DNA from: Nonomuraea sp. SYSU D8015
GTDB taxonomy: Bacteria > Actinomycetota > Actinomycetes > Streptosporangiales > Streptosporangiaceae
Assembly (NCBI RefSeq): GCF_008065375.1
Contig: NZ_VJYI01000033.1
Location: forward strand, 1-64,000
Reading direction: 5' to 3'
Length of the DNA stretch: 64,000 nt
The position numbers and the translations under genes were made by a program. Below are positions 1 through 8,832 of this stretch, in pieces (positions within the stretch are counted from its first letter, which is position 1; the number at the start of each line of letters is the position of its first letter). The notes below the pieces were generated by a model. That model worked only from the letters and a program-made list of their open reading frames with translations. It was not told the DNA's origin and made no database searches.

Positions 1-210
1 GATGCTCTCCCGGAACGCACGCCGCTCGGCTGTCAGTCCACCGCCTTGCGGATACCTCATTGGCCAGGCATACCGCTAGGACCGTCACCTGTCAGCCCTG
101 GACGACATCACGCCTTCAAGCTCGTTAGTTATGCGTGAATCACCGCCAGGACGGAGCAGCAGGGGATGGCGGCCGGCGCTTCAGAGTGCCGGCCGCGTCC
201 GGCGCGGCTG

Positions 211-425
211 TCACGTTCTTAGGTCGGGGCTGAAGCGGCGCAGCAGGTGCATGTCCTCTCTGCGCAGCCCTAACGCCTCACCGATCCTCATGCCGGTCTC
301 GGCCAGCAGCTGGATCAGGAAGGCGTCGCGGGCGTGCCGGGCCAGGCGAGCAGCACCTCGATCTCCTCATTCGACAGCCACTCATAACCCTGGACGGCGA
401 CCCGGAACTTGATTGTGCGGGCCAT
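211..425 (-). pseudogene. Tyrosine recombinase remnant (catalytic box I region)
   Basis: Read on the minus strand this gives an N-terminal stretch with EWLSNEEIEVLL, a frame change near 325, then ARDAFLIQLLAETGMRIGEA followed by LGLRREDMHLL and a stop at 211. The ETGMRIGEALGL block is the box I region of phage-type tyrosine integrases and carries the first catalytic Arg. Everything downstream (the HxxR box and the Tyr nucleophile) is missing, so it cannot be active. A complementary integrase C-terminus lies on the other strand near 940-1130. Confidence 0.72.
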
Positions 426-523
426 CGCCGTCCGGTTCTGACCGTCCTCGCCCGCGTCGAACCCGACGGCTGAGCGCGTTGACCAGCGTCGGCGGCCACC
501 GCCCGCCGGCAGAGTTCGGACGG

Positions 524-886
524 TCAGGCGTCGAGGCTCCGCGGCCCGGGACCGACCTCGCGGACGACGGTGTAGGTGGGCACTCCGGTCATACGTGGTT
601 CGGCCTTGCCGGACAGGCCCTCCAGCGCCTTGCCGATGGCGGCCATTCGGCCGTCGGTGTCGGAGTTCTCCACGAAGTGGCGGTAGTCCGCCTCGCTCGC
701 CCAGTGCACGATGTTGTACACCCGGGTCCCGTCAGTGCTCACATGGAAACGGGCCGAGCGGTAGCCGGGATAGAAACGCACCCACTGCTCCTGGATCTCC
801 GCGAACGCCTCCACAAGCTCGCGCTGCGTGTCAAAGCCGTCAACGGTGTAGTCGATGATCGAGTAGGAACACCGCGCCGCCCGCAC
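524..886 (-). CDS. Antibiotic biosynthesis monooxygenase (ABM) family protein, 5' end uncertain
   Basis: The protein has the ferredoxin-like ABM pattern: RCSYSIIDYTV near the start, ELVEAFAEIQEQW, then GYRSARFHVSTDGTRVYNIV and a WASEADYRHF segment, ending in PTYTVVREV. Small ABM proteins are about 100-120 residues and oxidise or degrade small aromatic or polyketide-like substrates with little or no cofactor. I chose the GTG at 886, which gives 120 residues. The frame stays open to 1048, but beyond about 935 it is antisense to an integrase remnant, so the native start may have been lost when that element landed. Function within the family cannot be assigned. Confidence 0.6.
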   Translation of the reverse strand: MRAARCSYSIIDYTVDGFDTQRELVEAFAEIQEQWVRFYPGYRSARFHVSTDGTRVYNIVHWASEADYRHFVENSDTDGRMAAIGKALEGLSGKAEPRMTGVPTYTVVREVGPGPRSLDA

Positions 887-936
887 GTCATCACCAGCCT
901 CGGTGAGGCGTGCGGCATCAATGACGATCCCAGCGA

Positions 937-1130
937 ACCCTTCGGTCCGCACGTATTGCGCCACACCTTCGCCAACCCAGCTCATCCGCGATGGCAAAGA
1001 CCCCATCCTGGTCGCCGAACTCCTCGGCCACGGCTTCCTCGACACCACCCGCCGCTACGCCCCTGCCCACCGAAGCCGACAAGGCCGCCGCCCTGGACGC
1101 CCTCATCACGGACCACCAACAGGCGAAGAA
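937..1130 (+). pseudogene. Tyrosine recombinase C-terminal remnant
   Basis: Three reading frames must be joined to recover an integrase tail: FGPHVLRHTFA (box II H-x-L-R-H), then TQLIRDGKDPILVAELLGHG and FLDTTRRYA with the Tyr nucleophile, then LPTEADKAAALDALITDH. Frame changes fall near 975 and 1065. The motif order is that of actinomycete site-specific integrases. It overlaps the 5' end of the ABM-like gene on the opposite strand and is not functional. Confidence 0.75.
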
Positions 1131-1198
1131 GTTGCAGGTCGCTACCGCTATTTTCTGCACTCAGCCTCCTCGAAGGCCTACATGAGCCTCGTTCGAAC

Positions 1199-1413
1199 TT
1201 ACGGGCGTACCAGGACCTTCAAACGGCTGCGCTCGTCCGGGAGGGCCGCGGCGGTCCGGTACGCCGCCTCGGTGGCTTCCCCACGGGCAGCGCACGGTGC
1301 GCGTCGGACATGATCTCCACTCCCCAGGGGCCGGACCAGCCGGCCGTACGGAGCACCGAGATGATCCCCGGCAGATCGAAGGAGCCCTCTCCGCACAGGC
1401 GGCGGTGCCGCAT
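1199..1413 (-). pseudogene. Sugar phosphate isomerase/epimerase C-terminal fragment
   Basis: The minus strand encodes EGSFDLPGIISVLRTAGW followed by SGPWGVEIMSDAHRALPVG, then continues after a one-base frame change as EATEAAYRTAAAL. This matches the last beta-alpha units of AP-endonuclease-2-type TIM-barrel sugar isomerases, where the GPWGVEI strand holds a metal-ligand Glu. The first two thirds of the barrel are absent. Its 5' side meets integrase debris and its 3' side an epoxide hydrolase, so it looks like a leftover from rearrangement. Confidence 0.55.
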
Positions 1414-1482
1414 TCGGGTGCGGGCGGCCAGGGCCGAAGCGTCCCGCTTCGGCCCTGGCCGCCCGCCATCATGGCTGTGGAC

Positions 1483-2660
1483 TCACCGCAGGGAGCGGAA
1501 GAATTCCCTGATGTCGCGGGCCAGGAGGTCGGGGGCTTCCAGGGCCGCGAAGTGGCCGCCGCGGTCGAACTCGCTCCAGCGGACAATGGTGTTGGCTTCC
1601 TCGGCCCAGTGCCGGATCGCCATGTCGCCGGCGAAGTTCGCCACCGCGGTGGGCACCTCGGAACGCGTGAGGGGAAACCACCCACTCTGGGCGTACATGC
1701 GCCCCTCGTAGTACACCCGCGCCGCCGATCCGGCCGTCGCGGTCAGCCAGTACAGCATCACGTTGGTGAGCAGGGTGTCCCGGTCGACCGCGTCGTCGGG
1801 CAGCTCGGCGGAGGGGGTGGACCACTCCTTGAACTTCTCGATGATCCAGGCGAGCTGGCCGACGGGGGAATCGGTCAGGCCGTAGGCGAGGGTCTGCGGG
1901 CGGGTCGACTGGATCGCCATGTAGCCGGAGCCCTCGGCGGCGAACATGCCGATGGCCGCGAGGTACTGCCGCTCCTGGTCCGTGAGCTCGGCCAGCACGT
2001 CCTCGGTCACGGGGCCGAGCGGCTGGAAGCCGAGGGTGGCGGCGTTCACATGGAGGCCGATGACCGCCTCTGGCGCGACCCGGCCGAGCTCCGGCGTGAT
2101 CAACGCGCCCATGTCGCCGCCCTGGGCGGCGTAGCGCTGGTAGCCGAGGCGGCGCATCAGCTCGGCCCACGCCCGGGCCACCGGTTGACATGCCAGCCCT
2201 TCTCGCGGGTGGGCCCGGAGAAGCCGAAGCCCGGGACGGACGGGATGACCAGGTGGAATGCGTCGGCAGGGTCGCCGCCGTGGGCGCGCGGGTCGCTCAG
2301 CGGGCCGATCAGGCCGAGGAATTCCACGATCGAGCCGGGCCAGCCGTGGGTGAGGATCAGCGGCACCGCGTCCGGCTCGGGTGAGCGGATGTGCAGGAAG
2401 TGCACTCGCGCGCCGTCGATCTCCGTCACGAACTGCGGGAGCTCATTCAGGGCGGCCTCCTGCTCGCGCCAGTCGTAGACGTTGCGCCAGTAGCCGGTCA
2501 GGTCGCGCAGGTACGGCAGTGAGGTGCCGTACGCCCAGCCCGCGCCCGGCAGTTCGTCAGGCCAGCGGGTCAGGTCCAGCCGGGTGTGCAGGTCGTCCAG
2601 CTGCGCCTGCGGGATGTCGATATGGAAAGGGCGAATCTGTTCATTGCTCACATCCAGCAC
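1483..2660 (-). pseudogene. Epoxide hydrolase (EHN plus alpha/beta hydrolase), frameshifted
   Basis: Two overlapping minus-strand frames together give one full-length microsomal-type epoxide hydrolase of about 390 residues. The first (2660-2157) holds the EHN domain (RPFHIDIPQAQLDDLHTRL) and the oxyanion HGWPGS motif. The second (2181-1483) holds the nucleophile elbow GGDMG, where most relatives have GGDWG, the YYEGRMYA lid, and the terminal FDRGGHFAALEAP with the catalytic His. The break is at about 2165-2180, next to a short G run, and looks like a single missing base. The gene is divergent from a WYL regulator, with 63 nt between the starts, so that regulator probably controls it. It would be active if the frameshift is a sequencing error. 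Confidence 0.85.
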
Positions 2661-2675
2661 GCTACGACCAGTGGA

Positions 2676-2690
2676 GGACAGATCATGTCC
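2676..2690. promoter_or_regulatory. Inverted repeat, probable WYL operator
   Basis: GGACA-GATCA-TGTCC is a perfect 5-bp inverted repeat with a 5-bp spacer. It lies in the 63-nt gap between the epoxide hydrolase start at 2660 and the WYL regulator start at 2724, where it could control both. Assignment to the WYL protein is inferred from position. Confidence 0.5.
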
Positions 2691-2723
2691 GCCATATCCG
2701 CTCTTTGAGGCATTATTGAACTC

Positions 2724-3698
2724 GTGCTGAGTGAAGCCGCTCGCCTGCTCCGCCTGCTGACCCTGCTCCAGGCCCGCCCCGAGTGGTCGGGCGCCGAGCT
2801 CGCCGACCGGCTCGGCGTCAGTACGCGGACGGTCCGCCGTGACATCGACAAGCTACGACAGCTGGAATACCCGGTGCACGCGGGCAGCGGCCCGGGAGCG
2901 GGGTATCGGCTCAAGGCGGGTACGGCGTTGCCACCGATGCAGCTCGACGACGACGAGGCGGTCGCCGTCGCGGTGGCGCTGCGGACCGCGGCCGGCGGCG
3001 GGGTGAGCGGGATCGACGAGGCGGCGCTGCGCGCGCTGGTGAAGCTTGAACAGGTGATGCCATCGAGGCTCCGGCACCGCGTCGCCGCCCTGCAGATCGC
3101 CACCGTCCCGGTCGCCGGCGCTCCGAGCGTCGACGCCGACGTGCTGACCATCGTCGCCACCGCCTGCCGCGACCATCGACAGCTGCATTTCGACTACCGC
3201 CGACACGACGGCGGCGAATCCTCGCGCCGCACCGAGCCGCACCGCCTGGTGTCCTGGGGGCGGCGCTGGTATCTGGTCGCCTGGGATCTCGACAGGGCCG
3301 ACTGGCGCAGCTTCCGGGTCGACCGGATATCCCCTCGCACTCCCACCGGCCCGCGGTTCACCCCGCGCGAGTTGCCCGGCGGTGACGCCGCGCAGTTCGT
3401 CGCGCGGGCAGTGTCCGACGTCTGGCCGGTGCAGGCCACCATCCGCCTCCACGCCTCGGCAGAGTCGGCACGGCAGCGGATGTGGCCCTTGAACGGGCGG
3501 CTGGAAGCCGTGGACGAGCACAGCTGTCTCCTGCACCTCGGCGCGGAGACCCCGCGGATGCTCGCCTCCCTGCTGACCATGCTCGACGTGGACTTCACCA
3601 TCGAGTCGCCCGCCGGGTTCGCCGAACACCTCCACACCATCGCGGCACGATACGAACGCGCGGCGATCACCTCTGCGCAGGCAGAGCGATCGGTGTGA
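2724..3698 (+). CDS. WYL-domain transcriptional regulator (YafY type)
   Basis: A 324-residue protein. Residues 1-60 form an HTH_11-type winged helix (ELADRLGVSTRTVRRDIDKL); a linker follows, then a WYL domain around 140-230 containing WGRRWYLVAWDLDRADWRSF and a WCX-like C-terminal extension. YafY-type WYL proteins are ligand-responsive repressors or activators, often of a divergent enzyme gene, here the epoxide hydrolase. The GTG at 2724 puts the HTH at the expected distance from the N-terminus. It is related to two other WYL regulators in this window, starting at 44150 and 53629, and all three share the layout with a divergent enzyme gene. Confidence 0.93.
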   Translation: MLSEAARLLRLLTLLQARPEWSGAELADRLGVSTRTVRRDIDKLRQLEYPVHAGSGPGAGYRLKAGTALPPMQLDDDEAVAVAVALRTAAGGGVSGIDEAALRALVKLEQVMPSRLRHRVAALQIATVPVAGAPSVDADVLTIVATACRDHRQLHFDYRRHDGGESSRRTEPHRLVSWGRRWYLVAWDLDRADWRSFRVDRISPRTPTGPRFTPRELPGGDAAQFVARAVSDVWPVQATIRLHASAESARQRMWPLNGRLEAVDEHSCLLHLGAETPRMLASLLTMLDVDFTIESPAGFAEHLHTIAARYERAAITSAQAERSV

Positions 3699-4090
3699 TG
3701 TGCCAGCTGGGTGTCCGCCAGGGATGTGTGGCGCTAGCAGGACCTGCCGGGGCCACGCATGCGCGGGATCCTCGTTCAGCCGCTGGCAGCATCGCGGCGT
3801 CGGCGTAGTTGCAGAGTGTCCGGTTCGTGATGACTGCGAGCTCGTGCCACCTGCCGTGGGTGGCCGTCACCGGTCATCTGGTCAGGGAAATGGCGGTATC
3901 CTCGCGCACCGTGCCGCCGCGGCGCGGACCTGTTCGGGCCGACCAGGTTCATCGCCTCCAACTGGTCGTCCGGCCCTCACAGCCCCGTTGGCCCGCCCTC
4001 TGTATCCTCTCGATCAGGTCAATCTGGAGTCGCCCTCACCTGCCGCATCAATGGGGGAACCGGACTCGGTGCTTGGAGAGGGAAGCCGCC
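3699..4090. other. No confident gene
   Basis: I find no frame in this stretch with a recognisable protein or a convincing start. It lies between an intact regulator and the transposon and integrase debris that starts near 4100, and is probably eroded mobile DNA. Confidence 0.4.
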
Positions 4091-4099
4091 AGCCGCGAG

Positions 4100-4580
4100 C
4101 GCGGGCTGCCGGTCGCTGAGCCCATGCAGCGCTCGCTGGTCGCGGTGTTGGCCGCGCGGTGCGTCCGGCGCTGGACGGTCCACACGACCGCCGACCAGGT
4201 GTTCGACCACATTCACGAGGTTCGCGCAGTTCCTGGCGTCGCTGGAGGAGCCGCCTGGCGACTTCAACGAGCTGACCGTCGCGATCGTGAAGTGATGGCG
4301 GCTCAGCCGCACCGGCCGTCCCGGCGGCTACCAAGACCTGGCGACGATCGGGAGCCTGCTGCGGGACACGAGCGTCTGGCGGCCGGCCCGGTCGCCGACG
4401 AATTGGCGCGACGGCAGCGCCCACCTGCCAGCCGCCGGGCTCAATCCTATGGAGGGGAGACTATCGTCGCGGCCGCCCGGCGGATGTTTCGCGCCGCGCT
4501 GCTGCGCATCGAGGCCAACGCCGAGCACCTGGAGCGGTGGCGCCGCTGCCGCGTTGGCGTCGTGTTCGCGCAGCATCCGC
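4100..4580 (+). pseudogene. Integrase-associated gene remnant
   Basis: Joining frames on the plus strand yields FAQFLASLEEPPGDFNELTV, then RPGGYQDLATIGSLLRD, then SYGGETIVAAARRMFRAALL followed by RIEANAEHLERWR. The last block resembles the region seen in large proteins that travel with tyrosine recombinases in actinomycetes. At least three frame changes and a stop near 4294 break it. The family match is from memory of motif style and is moderate. An IS transposase tail follows directly. Confidence 0.45.
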
Positions 4581-4619
4581 AGCAGTGGCCGGGAACGGGT
4601 GCCGGCCCTTCTTCTTGCC

Positions 4620-4880
4620 CTTGGTGATGACGAGCCGGGCGGCGATGCCGCGCAGGCACGACCGCATCCGCCCCCCGGCGTCGTCACCTTGCGCGTGGGC
4701 GGCCGGCCGCACCACATCGGCGACGGACGGACCCACGCCCGAACCCACGTCATCCTGCTGGTCGACGACCTGCACGTCCGTGTCGTCGATGCCGTCACCG
4801 GAGAGCTCCTGCGCGAGCTGATCGTCGATCCCACCCGCGACTACCAGCCCCGGAACAAGAGAAAACCCCCGAACCTGTAG
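4620..4880 (+). pseudogene. IS transposase C-terminal remnant
   Basis: The frame ending at 4880 contains RVGGRPHHIGDGRTHARTHV, then ILLVDDLHVRVVDAVTGELL and RELIVDPTRDYQP, the beta-rich C-terminal tail typical of IS481-like transposases of streptomycetes and relatives. The DDE catalytic core is absent. The fragment ends inside a strong hairpin, as such elements often do. Confidence 0.6.
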
Positions 4881-4892
4881 GTTCGAGGGTTT
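4863..4892. terminator. Strong hairpin at the IS end
   Basis: Two 14-nt arms (4863-4876 and 4879-4892) pair with one G-U and a 2-nt loop, and a second hairpin follows at 4895-4910 (GATGTC-CTGA-GACATC). It overlaps the end of the transposase remnant and precedes the convergent gene ending at 5014, so it may act as a bidirectional terminator or be part of the IS end. There is no U-tract of note. Confidence 0.6.
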
Positions 4893-5013
4893 CCGATGTC
4901 CTGAGACATCACACTGTGGGGTGTTCACGAATAGGTGTCTGGCCTGGGACACCAGAGGGTTGAGAAGATCACTTCCCGCCGACACAATGATCGTTTCCCG
5001 CTGTTCCTGTTAG

Positions 5014-7185
5014 TTAGATGAGTGGCGAGGTCACCCTCAGGGACCACTCAGGTTCACGCAGGCTCGGTCTCGCGTCGATCCAGGCGATCACCGGCCGGCC
5101 GGTCTGGTCGAGGGACATGGCCAGCCGCCCAGGGGAATACCTGGCCTTGGCGATCCTCGCGGCTCGGCAGGCAGTGCCCTGGCAGGAATAGACGACCAGG
5201 TGCTTGCCGACGAACGTCGCCACCAACGCCTGGTCGGCGGAGAGCCCCAGGCCTGGGGGGACGTTGTAATGATCCGAGCCGGCGAGCGTGGTGCTCTGCG
5301 CCCCGGAACAGGCACGGTCCTGGCAGTCGAGCAGCTTGATGGCGCCGGCTCTCGGGTCCCCGTAGGCGATCACCGGTCGCCCGTCCCGCCGTACGGCGAG
5401 GGATAGGCCGCGCATCCCGGCTTCGGCCACCTCGTCTGCCGGGACCGGTGGCCCCGGCCTGGTCACTGTCGCTGATGCGCAGTCCGCTGTCTCGCAGGTC
5501 ACCAGGGAGACCGCGCCGGTGTCACCGTCGCGGACGGCGGCGACAGGTCGGCCGTCCGGGCCGAAGGCGAGTTTCAGCGAGTGCTTGTCGCTGTCCCCCT
5601 TGATATCGCGCTTCAGCCGTACCGGGGTATGCCGCACCGGATCGGCGCACCCGAGGTCCCGGCAGGAGGTGAAGGTCAGCGTCTTGTCGTCGTCGCGTTC
5701 GTCGGCCTGAACCAGGACCACGCCGCCCGGGCGAGCTGCCACTGCCAGCTTCGTCGATAGGATTTGCCCGTCGTCCCGAGACCACCAGGCGATCGGCTTT
5801 CCGGGAGCAGAGCAGCGGGCCTGGTCGCAGGCCACCAAGCGGAGCCGGTGGTTTCGCTCTGCCCGGTCCCAGTCCCAGGAGGCGACCACCGTCCTCCCGT
5901 CGGGTAGAGCCGCGGCGGCGGCGATCCGGTCGAATATGTCGTCGCCCGCGTAGAAGATGTCCAGGTCGGCGCAGGTGAGATCCGGGCAGGTCAGCATCTT
6001 GGGCGGGTCGTCGAAAGCCTGCATGTACATCGCGAGCTTCGGCCCAGGAGAGACGTACAGCGCCGTGAGGTCCTGCGACCTCACGGAAGGGCCGTGGTCG
6101 TGGCTGTCGTCGCCCGCCTCATCCACCGGGGACAACCCGGCCACGTGGTCGGAGACCTCCACCCAACCCAGCGGGTTCACCGCGGCGAAGGCGCCGGTCA
6201 GCAGGCCGGGGAGCACGAGCACGGCGAGCACCGCTGCCATCCGGGTACGGGGTCCGTCCTGCTCCGGTAACCGGTCGACGATGGCGCGCAGTTCGGGACG
6301 GCTCACCCCGTGCCACTGCTCCGCGATGCGGTTCAGGAAGATCACAGCGAGGACGGCGGCCTGGAGGGCGGCCAGCAGGACCGCGGTGACCGAGTTCATC
6401 GAGATGTCCACCGGATAAGGCAGTCGGTCGGCGACCCAGCCGAGGCCGCGGCTGGCCAGGCCGGGCAGGATGATCATGCTGATCGCCAGCAGGATCGGCG
6501 AGGTGAACCTCATCGTCGCGACGAGGCGGTACCCCCGGCTCAGCGCCCCGAATGGCCCGAGCCCCTCCAGGACGAAGGCGGGCATTGCCAGCAGGGTGGG
6601 CATCAGGACCAGCCCGATGACCACCGTCGCCGCGATTCCCACCCACGGGTTGAGGAACACGATCAGCGCCGCCCCGACAGCCAGTGTCAATGCCAGCAAC
6701 GCCAACTGGATGAAGGCGAGCGCGGTGAGCCCTCGCACCCGCCGTACTGCCGCCTGGAGCGCGGACCGCCAGTGCACCGGTCGGCCCAGCGCCCGGCCCG
6801 CGGCTATGACCATGGTCGCGGCCCCGGCGACCGCGGCGGCGGGCACGCTGACCAACAACAGCCCACCGAGCCAGGCGAACAGCGGCATACTCGCATCCCC
6901 GACCAACTCGATCCGCCCGTTGACCACCAGGAGGTGATCGGCGGCCACGATCGGCAACATCGCCGCCGCCAGCAGGCCGATCGGGGTCAACATCACCGTC
7001 GCGGGCACCATCAGCGTGAACAGGTGGCGTAGGGCGAGCGTGCATACGATTCTCAACGCTGACGTTCCGACCAGCGCGGTCTTCATCCGTTCCGCCCAGG
7101 CGTCCTCCCCAGAGTCGCCGTCCGCCACCGCGCCCCCGTCATCGGCCAACTCGGAACCCTCCGCTGCAAGGCAATTTTCTGTCAT
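5014..7185 (-). CDS. Membrane protein with exported six-repeat C-x4-C domain
   Basis: A 723-residue protein of unknown function. Residues 1-45 are acidic and cytoplasmic. Residues about 50-335 hold six or seven hydrophobic segments and resemble the membrane domains of glycerophosphodiester-phosphodiesterase-like integral membrane proteins. From about 345 the chain is hydrophilic and probably outside. It shows six repeats of 47-57 residues, each with a GRPVIA-like strand followed by a C-x4-C pair: C400/C405, C453/C458, C508/C513, C564/C569, C621/C626 and C668/C673. Spacing and strand pattern suggest a disulphide-stapled six-bladed propeller (inference). No catalytic motif is visible. It is a single gene, with IS debris downstream and an apparently gene-free region upstream. 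Confidence 0.85.
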   Translation of the reverse strand: MTENCLAAEGSELADDGGAVADGDSGEDAWAERMKTALVGTSALRIVCTLALRHLFTLMVPATVMLTPIGLLAAAMLPIVAADHLLVVNGRIELVGDASMPLFAWLGGLLLVSVPAAAVAGAATMVIAAGRALGRPVHWRSALQAAVRRVRGLTALAFIQLALLALTLAVGAALIVFLNPWVGIAATVVIGLVLMPTLLAMPAFVLEGLGPFGALSRGYRLVATMRFTSPILLAISMIILPGLASRGLGWVADRLPYPVDISMNSVTAVLLAALQAAVLAVIFLNRIAEQWHGVSRPELRAIVDRLPEQDGPRTRMAAVLAVLVLPGLLTGAFAAVNPLGWVEVSDHVAGLSPVDEAGDDSHDHGPSVRSQDLTALYVSPGPKLAMYMQAFDDPPKMLTCPDLTCADLDIFYAGDDIFDRIAAAAALPDGRTVVASWDWDRAERNHRLRLVACDQARCSAPGKPIAWWSRDDGQILSTKLAVAARPGGVVLVQADERDDDKTLTFTSCRDLGCADPVRHTPVRLKRDIKGDSDKHSLKLAFGPDGRPVAAVRDGDTGAVSLVTCETADCASATVTRPGPPVPADEVAEAGMRGLSLAVRRDGRPVIAYGDPRAGAIKLLDCQDRACSGAQSTTLAGSDHYNVPPGLGLSADQALVATFVGKHLVVYSCQGTACRAARIAKARYSPGRLAMSLDQTGRPVIAWIDARPSLREPEWSLRVTSPLI

Positions 7186-7547
7186 GCGGGAAATCCAACA
7201 TGTCCGCTTTTAGTCACTGAAAAAGGAAATGAGGTCGCATCCCCCCGCGTACGCCGGTCCAGGCCCCTGTGCGAGACCAGACGTTGGCGCACCACCCACC
7301 AGCCCCCAGACGAGCCCGACACATCCGCCGACATCCCCGAGATCCCAGCAGAGCACATCGACCGCACGCCACTCACGGGACGGAGCACGCCACCACCCGC
7401 CCTACGGGCCCCGGAACCAGGACGAGCCCGATTCGGAAACCCCTGAAACGACGAAATCTCGCCCGATCGCGATGATCAGACGGGATCCTGTCAACTTCAG
7501 CCCAGCCGTCTCATGAACGGTCCTGGGTGGAGATGAAGGGATCCGAG
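7186..7547. other. Leader/intergenic DNA
   Basis: This is upstream of the 723-residue membrane protein gene. It is slightly less GC-rich just before that gene, which fits a promoter. I see no recognisable coding frame and no clear inverted repeat. Confidence 0.4.
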
Positions 7548-7825
7548 CTGGAAGGGCATCGCGGCCGGCGAGCACACCGAGCGCTCCCTCATCCTGGACG
7601 TGGCCCTGGCCCTGTCGGGGGACCGGCGCCGCGACATCGTGCGCAAGACCAAGGACGGCTTGGAGGCGGCACGCCGCCGCGGCCGGGTTGGCGGCCGCCG
7701 ACCGGTGATCGACGACGACAAGCGTCCGCCATCCTTGTCGCGGCGGTAGCGCGGCGAGTCAATCCGCACCATCGCTGCCGAGGTGAAGGTGTCAGTCGGC
7801 GTGGTGCGAAGACCCTGACCCAGGC
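7548..7825 (+). pseudogene. Serine recombinase (resolvase/invertase) C-terminal remnant
   Basis: The plus-strand frame reads KGIAAGEHTERSLILDVALA, then RKTKDGLEAARRRGRVGGRR, the hinge typical of Hin/resolvase proteins. An in-frame stop sits near 7747, and a DNA-binding helix-turn-helix ESIRTIAAEVKVSVGVV follows. The catalytic Ser domain is missing. It is unrelated to the neighbouring genes. Confidence 0.68.
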
Positions 7826-7962
7826 CGGCCAGGTGGTCCCTGATCAACAGTCCAGGGCATGACCGCTTGAGGCGCAGAGAGTGGCTCCCCCGGCCACCGC
7901 CGAGGGCGTGAATGAGGGGCATGCTGATGCCGTGCCCTGCAAACGTCCTAACGAGATCGGGA

Positions 7963-8340
7963 TCAGCAAGTGATCTTCCTGCTGCTGTTGGTGAAGCCAC
8001 CAGCTTTTTCTGCGTAGACCCAGACACGCCAGTCGTAGGTGCCGTCACCACATCTCGCTAGAACCCCGACCTTCTTGTCGGGGTCCTTGGTCCACGTGTC
8101 CGAATTCACGGTCTGCCAGCCGTACCATCGCTTGCGCTGCACCTTCAGAGTCATCTGCCCGCAGTCGCCGACCCACGTGACCGTACCTCTGACGTGAGCG
8201 CCATCCTTGTAAGGAATGCCTGGGTGCACGCTGCACGCTGCTGCTTGCGTCGTGGCGGCGCCCGCTGGCTGGACTCCCGCGAGCAGTCCGGCGCAGACTG
8301 TTAGGGCGGTAATTCCGACCGATATCCGCATGATCCTCAT
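7963..8340 (-). CDS. Small secreted protein, function unknown
   Basis: A 125-residue protein starting at the ATG at 8340, preceded by GAAAGGGAC as ribosome binding site. Residues 1-30 are a Sec signal peptide (MRIMRISVGITALTVCAGLL, then an A-rich cleavage region ending QPAGA). The mature part has four Cys residues in the order CSVHPG, GDCGQM, ARCGDG and KITC, compatible with two disulphides, and is rich in Trp, Tyr and Lys. It resembles small exported beta-rich proteins of actinomycetes, but I recognise no named family. It is monocistronic. Confidence 0.75.
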   Translation of the reverse strand: MRIMRISVGITALTVCAGLLAGVQPAGAATTQAAACSVHPGIPYKDGAHVRGTVTWVGDCGQMTLKVQRKRWYGWQTVNSDTWTKDPDKKVGVLARCGDGTYDWRVWVYAEKAGGFTNSSRKITC

Positions 8341-8832
8341 GTCCCTTTCGTTCCTTGGGCCGACGTGGAGGAACGATACGGACGAGCGGTATGTCCGCGG
8401 TATGTCAGACGTGCTCGATTCAACGACCTCCGGCGCCGACACTGTCGCGCGCTCATTGAAGATCACTACCTTCAAAGGCGTCAGTGTCGGAGCCCCCACG
8501 TTCCGGCGGCGATGACCGGCCCCGCCCGGTGGATGTGCGAGGCGATCAGCCACCAGGCCGACCGCGATGGGTCGCCGTTCGTCGGGCACCGCACCGAGGC
8601 GGACGTGGCCCTGATGGAGCGGAACGGCCCTGAGGAGATCGTGGTGCACAAAGTCTGGGCCGAGGTTGGTTGATGGCGAGCGGCAGTGGTGCTGGCGTGT
8701 GGTGGGTGAGGGTTTCGTCAGGGCGGACCGGGCCGCTGCCCCTTTCTCTCGTGCTTGGGTTCTGGCCCCTTCAGTGCTTTTGATCGTTCTCAGAGCCAAC
8801 GGCTGTCCGCCGGTTCCTCACCCCCGGATCAG
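8341..8832. other. Mostly non-coding; possible short fragment at 8512-8673
   Basis: This gap separates two minus-strand genes for secreted proteins. A plus-strand frame at 8512-8673 reads plausibly (MCEAISHQADRDGSPFVGHR, ending HKVWAEVG and a stop) but is only 53 residues and has no ribosome binding site. I treat it as a possible gene scrap. Confidence 0.3.
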
